From Tribonema minus (lineage: Eukaryota; Sar; Xanthophyceae; Tribonematales; Tribonemataceae): a DNA stretch of 64,000 nt. A program made the position numbers and the translations under genes. The stretch lies in contig JAFCMP010000536.1 of the NCBI GenBank assembly GCA_017506865.1, forward strand, positions 930,001 to 994,000. Direction: 5' to 3'. The notes below the pieces were generated by a model. It had not been told where the DNA came from. It ran no database searches and worked only from the letters and a program-made list of their open reading frames with translations. Below, piece after piece: positions 25,101-31,100 of the stretch (position 1 is its first letter; each line of letters starts with the position of its first letter).

Positions 25101-28100
25101 ACGACTTCGCGTGGGAGGCGCTCGGCGCGCCGTCGCCCGCATGGCGCTGCCTCACGCCGCGCGGCGCGATCCTCGCGGGGCGGCGCGGCGAGATGGCGTT
25201 CGAGTTCACGCCGGAGGCCGGCGACGCGGGCGGCGGCGGCGGCGCTGCCGAGGCGTTCATGCGCTTCGCCGTGCCAGCGCACGGCGTCTCGGAGCTGTTC
25301 CTGTTCGTGGGGCACGTCGCGGAGCCGCGCGTGTACCTCGACCGCGCGCGCATCGACTGCGGTGTCCTCATGCTCGGCGCCGCGCACCGCGCGACGTTCG
25401 CCGTCGTCAACGACGAGGCGCTGCCGTACAGCTTCGCGTTCGACAGGGGCGCGCTGCTGGCAGGCGCGCTGGGCGCGGACGACGATGATGACGGCGACGG
25501 TGGCCACGGGGGGGAGGGGGGGGGCGGCGCTGCGGAGGGGGGGAGGGCGCGGGGGAAGGCGCGGCGGCGGCGCCGCCCCGTCCTGGAGGTGTCGCCGATG
25601 ACGGCGCTGCTGCCGCCGCACGGGCGCGTGCAGGTGCGCGAGTGTTTCGGTGCTTGCAGATATGTAAAAGGCCGTGCGGTTGTGCATTTGGGCGTGGCCG
25701 CAGAGGACAGTGCTATGCTGTAGTGCTAGCAGCGCGCTGCCCCACGCGCGAGCTGCAGCTAGAGAGCGCCGATTGTAAGAGCAGTGTTTGACTGCAACCT
25801 TATCAAACGTCATAAAGTCTCTGGACTGGCGCATAAGCTGTACAAAACCAGTTCACCACAGCTGAAACTCTCAGCCGCATGCCACGCAGATCCTCACATC
25901 GCCATGAGGTGGACGACGTACTGGTGCGTAAGCTTCACCGTGTCAGTTCATCAAAGCTGAAAGTGTACTCCGCCGCGCGCCGCGCAGGTCGAGGTGACGT
26001 TCTGCCCGCGCGAGGAGCGCCTCCACAACTTCAACCTCACGTGTGCCGTGCGCAAGAAGCCCGCCAAGCTCAACATCAACATCAAGGGCGAGGGCTTCGG
26101 CGTGCACGCGCGCCTCCTGCTCGAGGGCGAGGAGAGCGTCACCGGCGGCGGTACTTCAACTTTGGCATTGCCCGGGGGCGTGGACGCAGGGGGCTGCGTG
26201 GGCGCGCGCGGCGGCTACGAGCTGTCGCCGCTGCCGAACTTCAACACTATCGACTTCGGCCGCGTGTACATCAACGACCGCGCCCGGCGCAAGGTCACCG
26301 TCGTCAACCCTGGCAAGTTCAATGTGGATTACGCGCTGTTCTACCGAGCGTCAACTTCAAGCGGCGACGCCGCAGCGGCCAGGGCCGGCGGCGGCGGCGG
26401 CGGCGGCCTCTACGACAGCGCCGGTGGCGGCAACGGTATGCCCTCGGCGCTCTCCGTGACCGCCACCACCGTCAGCGCCATGAGCGGCGCAGCGGCGGCT
26501 GTGCCGGCCGCGGGGACGCGCAGCAGCGGCGGCGGCGCGTTCAGCCTCAACGGCACCGTCCGCCGCGGCGAGCGCCTGGAGCTCGCGCTCGAGTTCGCGC
26601 CGCTCTCCGAGGCAGCGCTCGACGGCGGCGGCGAGCTTGTGTGCGCGCTGGCCATGTCGGCGCGCCACACGTACGTGCTGCGCCTCGCCGGGCGCGGCGC
26701 GCACCCCGGCCTGCGCTTCTCCTTCCTGCGCCACGACTTCGGGCCGTGCTTCGTGACGCCGCCGGGCGAGCCGCCGGCGGCCGAGACGGCGGTGCTGCGC
26801 GTCGCGAACGCGGACGCCGCCGCGCCGCTGTCGCTGGACTGCGACTTTGCGGGGCACAGGTGAGGAGGGGGGGTCCAGCGCCACTGCCGCCGCTGTCGCT
26901 GGTGGTGGTGGTGGTGGTGCTGCTGCTGCTGCTGCTGGCCCTGCTGCTGCTGCTGCTGCCGTCGTGAGGAAAGCGGCAGAGCGTCGCTGCCACCGTCGCC
27001 GCCGCCACTGCTCGTGTTGATGGTTGCAGTGATGGTGGGGCTGCTGCTGATGCTGGTGGTGCCACTGCTGCCGTCGTGATAAACACTTTCCTGGGTACGC
27101 ATCGACAAGCCGCGTGCATCCAGAAGCGCTGCACTCGCACCCACAAGCCGCGCTCACACTCCGAATCATGCACCCTACGGCATCAGAAAAGTGCATGCAC
27201 CCTACGGCATCAGAAAAGTGCTGGCTAGCGTATGCGTGCGCACGTGCTTGCGCTGCACATCGTATACCTGCCGCCAAGCGACCGCTATGCATATACGCAA
27301 ACTCGAGCTCACGCTGCCCGCTGCCTGCCCGCCGTCGCCGTCGCCGCTGCTGCCGCCGCCGCCGCCGCCGCCGCAGGTGCCTGCGCGTCGAGTGCGCGCC
27401 CGCCGTCATCGCGCCCGGCGCGGAGGTCGACATTCCCATCCACTTTGCGCCGCGTGAGGCCAAGGGCTATGCGTTCTCCGTGCCGTTCCTCGTGAACGGC
27501 AGCTACACGGTCAAGGTGGTGCTGCTGGGGGAGGGGTGCCCCGCGCGCCTCGAGCTCGCCAACCCCTCGCAGCGCCACGTCTCCTTCGGCATGGTGCCTG
27601 CGGGTGAGCGCTGCTGCTGTGCCGACTTCAAATAATTTTATGGAGTCTTGAAGCCTGTGTCGCTGCTGCCTGGCCCCTGAGCCTCTCACGCCTGATGCCT
27701 CTCGCGTCTGTGAGCGCCGCGAAAAGCTGAGTTGTGGCTTCGAGCTTGCCGACCTGGCGCAGCGCCACGTCTCCTTTGGCATGGTGCCCGCGGGTGAGCG
27801 GTGCCGCTGTGCTAGCCCTGCATCTAGGTCTTGCTGTCTGTGTCGCTACCCTTATCCGCAGTCCCGGGTCTCGAAGTCGATGCAGCTGCTGCCTGATCCG
27901 CAGTCCCGCGTCTCAAAGTCCATGCAGCTGCTGCCTGGCCCGCTGATGCCTTCACCAACGGGCCTTTCAGCGTCTCCGTCCATGCGCCGCACTCCCTAAC
28001 CCTAGCCCTAATCCTAACTCAAACCCTATCCCTAATTCTCAGGCGCGACTGTCACCAAGGTGGTGCGCGTTGTGAACCGCAGCAAGCGCGCCATGGCGCT

Positions 28101-31100
28101 GCAGCTCACGCAGGAGGGCGAGGACACCGGCGGCGGCGGCGCCGGCAGCGCCGGCGCCGGCGCGCTTGCCGCACGCAGCGTCACCTTCTCCCCCGCCGCG
28201 GCGCTCACGCTGGCGCCGCGGCAGGGGGTGAACGTCGAGCTCACCTTCGCGCCGCGCGCGCGCCTCGCGGCGTTCTCCGAGACGCTGCTCGTGCGCGCGG
28301 GCGCGGCGGCGGCGCCGCGCGCGCTGTGCGCCGTGAGCGGGCAGAGCGTCGGCATGGCGGTGCGGCTCGCGCAGAACGCGCTGCCGTTTGGCACGGTGTG
28401 CGCGGGCGCCGCCAAGACGCTGCGCCTCGCGCTCGAGAACGAGGGCGACGACCCCGTGCGCTTCGCGTGGGACGCCGCGACGCTGGGGCCGCACTTCACC
28501 GTCGCGCCCATGGACGGCCTCGCCGCGCCGCTGCGGAGCGTCACCTTTGACGTGACGTTTCGCCCACGCGCGCCGCACCCCGACGTGCGCCAGGAGGGCA
28601 TCACGCTCGTGGCGGCGAGCGCGGTCGCGGCGGCGGGCGCGGCGCCGACGCGGCTCGCGCTCGCGTGCACAGGTGCGTTGGCGGGGGTCACGACCCCGTG
28701 ATGAGCGCCGCGTGCGGATCCGGATCCGCCGTGCTGCCGTCATGCTGGCTGCCGAGAGCTTGCTGTGACGCGCAACGCTGCTGACGGAGCCGCCGTGCGC
28801 GCTGCTGCCGCGACGAGTGCTCCGGCGGATGGCATCGCTCAGCAGCCGCCGCGCCGCTGCGCGCGGTGCCGATGTGGTGAAGTGCTCCACACAAGCACGG
28901 AGGAATGGCACACGCGACGGCGTCTGTTGTCGGTGGCCTTTGTCTAGACGCATTGCGCGTGTCGGACCAGTGACAATGTTCAGCATAGTCTGGGCATGAT
29001 GACATGACAGTGCTCATATAACCAAGTTCAGCCGTCTCCGACAGCACACCCATGGCCTTGACAGGCCCGTTGACAGAGAGGGTTGCCGTTCCTCTGGCCT
29101 GCAACTTCAACAGGCCTACTACACCCTAGCCCTATTTCCTGACTCTATCCTTTATCGTGATCGCTCGGCAGGCATATCCGTCGAGCAGCCGGAGGAGAGC
29201 GTCATCAAGCTCGCCTTCGACGCGCGCGTGCGCCAGACGCAGACCCAGTCCGTCACGCTCACCAACCCCACCGACAGGCCGTGGTACATCGAGCCCGTCG
29301 TCACGGGCGACCACTGGAGTGGTGACGCTCAGGTGTCGGTGCCCGCTAAGGGCTCCGCGCAGTACGGCATCACGTTCTGCCCCCTCGCAATGACCGCCGC
29401 GGTCGGCGCCGGCGCCGCCGCCGGTGCCGCCACCGGCGCCGCTGCTGCTGCCGCGGCCGCCGGCGCTGCTGCTGCCGGCGCTGCCGCGGCGGCAGGCGGC
29501 GGCGCTGCTGCAGCGGGCGGCGGCGCGGCTGAGCGTCCGCAAGTGCACCGCGGCGGCCTGTTCTTCCCGCTCCCCGACGGGAATGGCATCATGTACGCGA
29601 TGACGGGCACTGCAGGGCCGCCGCTGGCGGAGGGGCCGCCCATTGAACTGGTGCGTCACCCGATGATACTTCAAGTATTGCACAGTGACTGCGCTGTGGC
29701 GGCTGCACAATCTCTGAGCTTTGGTAGCCCATGTGTGAGGGTCATCTGAGGGAAGGGCGCGGGGTGGGGATCCAACTCGGGTCAGCACGAGGGCAAAATG
29801 CGCGTCAAGGTTGCCAGTAGGCACGACAAAGGCGCACGTCAGCTACGGCGTCCTCCCCACCGCTACCCAGACCAGATGACACCGGCAGAAGCGCGGGCGG
29901 TCACGCGCTGCACTGGGCAGCGGCGGCTGCGGCGACGCCTCTGGCTGCAGCGATGAGCCACCCTCGTGCTCTTGCACACGCCTCCCCATCACCACAGCGC
30001 TCAGCACACTGCCTCACCGCGCACATTACGCCACCTCACATTCGCGCCGCTGCCTCCGCCTCTGCGCCGCGCGCCGCCGCCGCCGCAGGCCACGCCCGCC
30101 AAGACGCCGCTGTCGTTCGCCGTGCCCGTGCGCAACTGGCTGCGGCGGCCGCAGCGCTTCGACGCGGCGGTGCGGCTCGGCGACGGCGCGCATGCGTCGA
30201 CGCAGCTCAAGGGCGCCAGCACGGTGGAGGTGCCGCCGCTCGGCGCGAAGCAGTACGCGCTGCGCTTCGTCGCGTACAAGGAGGGGGTCACCACTGCTCA
30301 GGTACCTCGCCCTAACCCTAACCTCAACCCTAACCTTAATCCTAGCCCACCACTGCTCGGGTAATACGCGCTAACCCTAACCCTAACCATAACCTACCAT
30401 GGGTCCGTGCTGCCACTGCATCTTGCTTCATCGACGGTACTTTGCGGCACGCCAGGTGTGCATTTGCGCGGTCAGCCGCAGAACAGCCGTACCACGATTC
30501 CCTCCTTCCTTTTGAACAAGGCAGGGGGGGCCGGTTTGTTGCAGGCCTTGCTGTTCCCATGAGGTCTCGCCGTGACGCCACCGGGCAGCAGCGTATGTTG
30601 TGCAGTGCGCGCCTTGCGACGCAGCGCATTGACGTACATGACCCCAATGCGCCTCCTCAGCCGACGTCAGCGCACGCGCGCAGGGACATCGGGAGCAGCA
30701 GCACCGCTGCCAACCCTGCTCTGCTCACGCACTGGCAGCGCATCGTCGTTTCGTCTGATCCCCGCCGCGCTCTCACTCAATCGTCTGCCGCCAAGCCTCA
30801 CCGCACCGCGCTAATGCCCCCCCCCCCCCCCCCCCCCCCCCTCTCCCCACCCTCCCCACATCTGCGCGCAGGTGACGTTCACGTGCCCGCACACCGGCGA
30901 GTACCAGTTCCACGACCTCGTCATCACCGCGGGGGAGCCGGAGGTGCAGGAGACGATCGCCATGGAGGCGAGCGTGCGCAACGCGGCGCGCCACGTCATC
31001 ACCATCGACAACCCGCTGCCGCCGAGCGCTGCCATCACGCTCGGGAGCGTCACCGCGCCAGCTGCTGCGGCCGCAAAGGGTGAGTGCACCCCCCACATGG

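Noticed and set aside
23546-25834. 762-codon minus-strand ORF opposite HYDIN exon 15
   Set aside because: Same reason; stop-poor antisense of GC-rich DNA.
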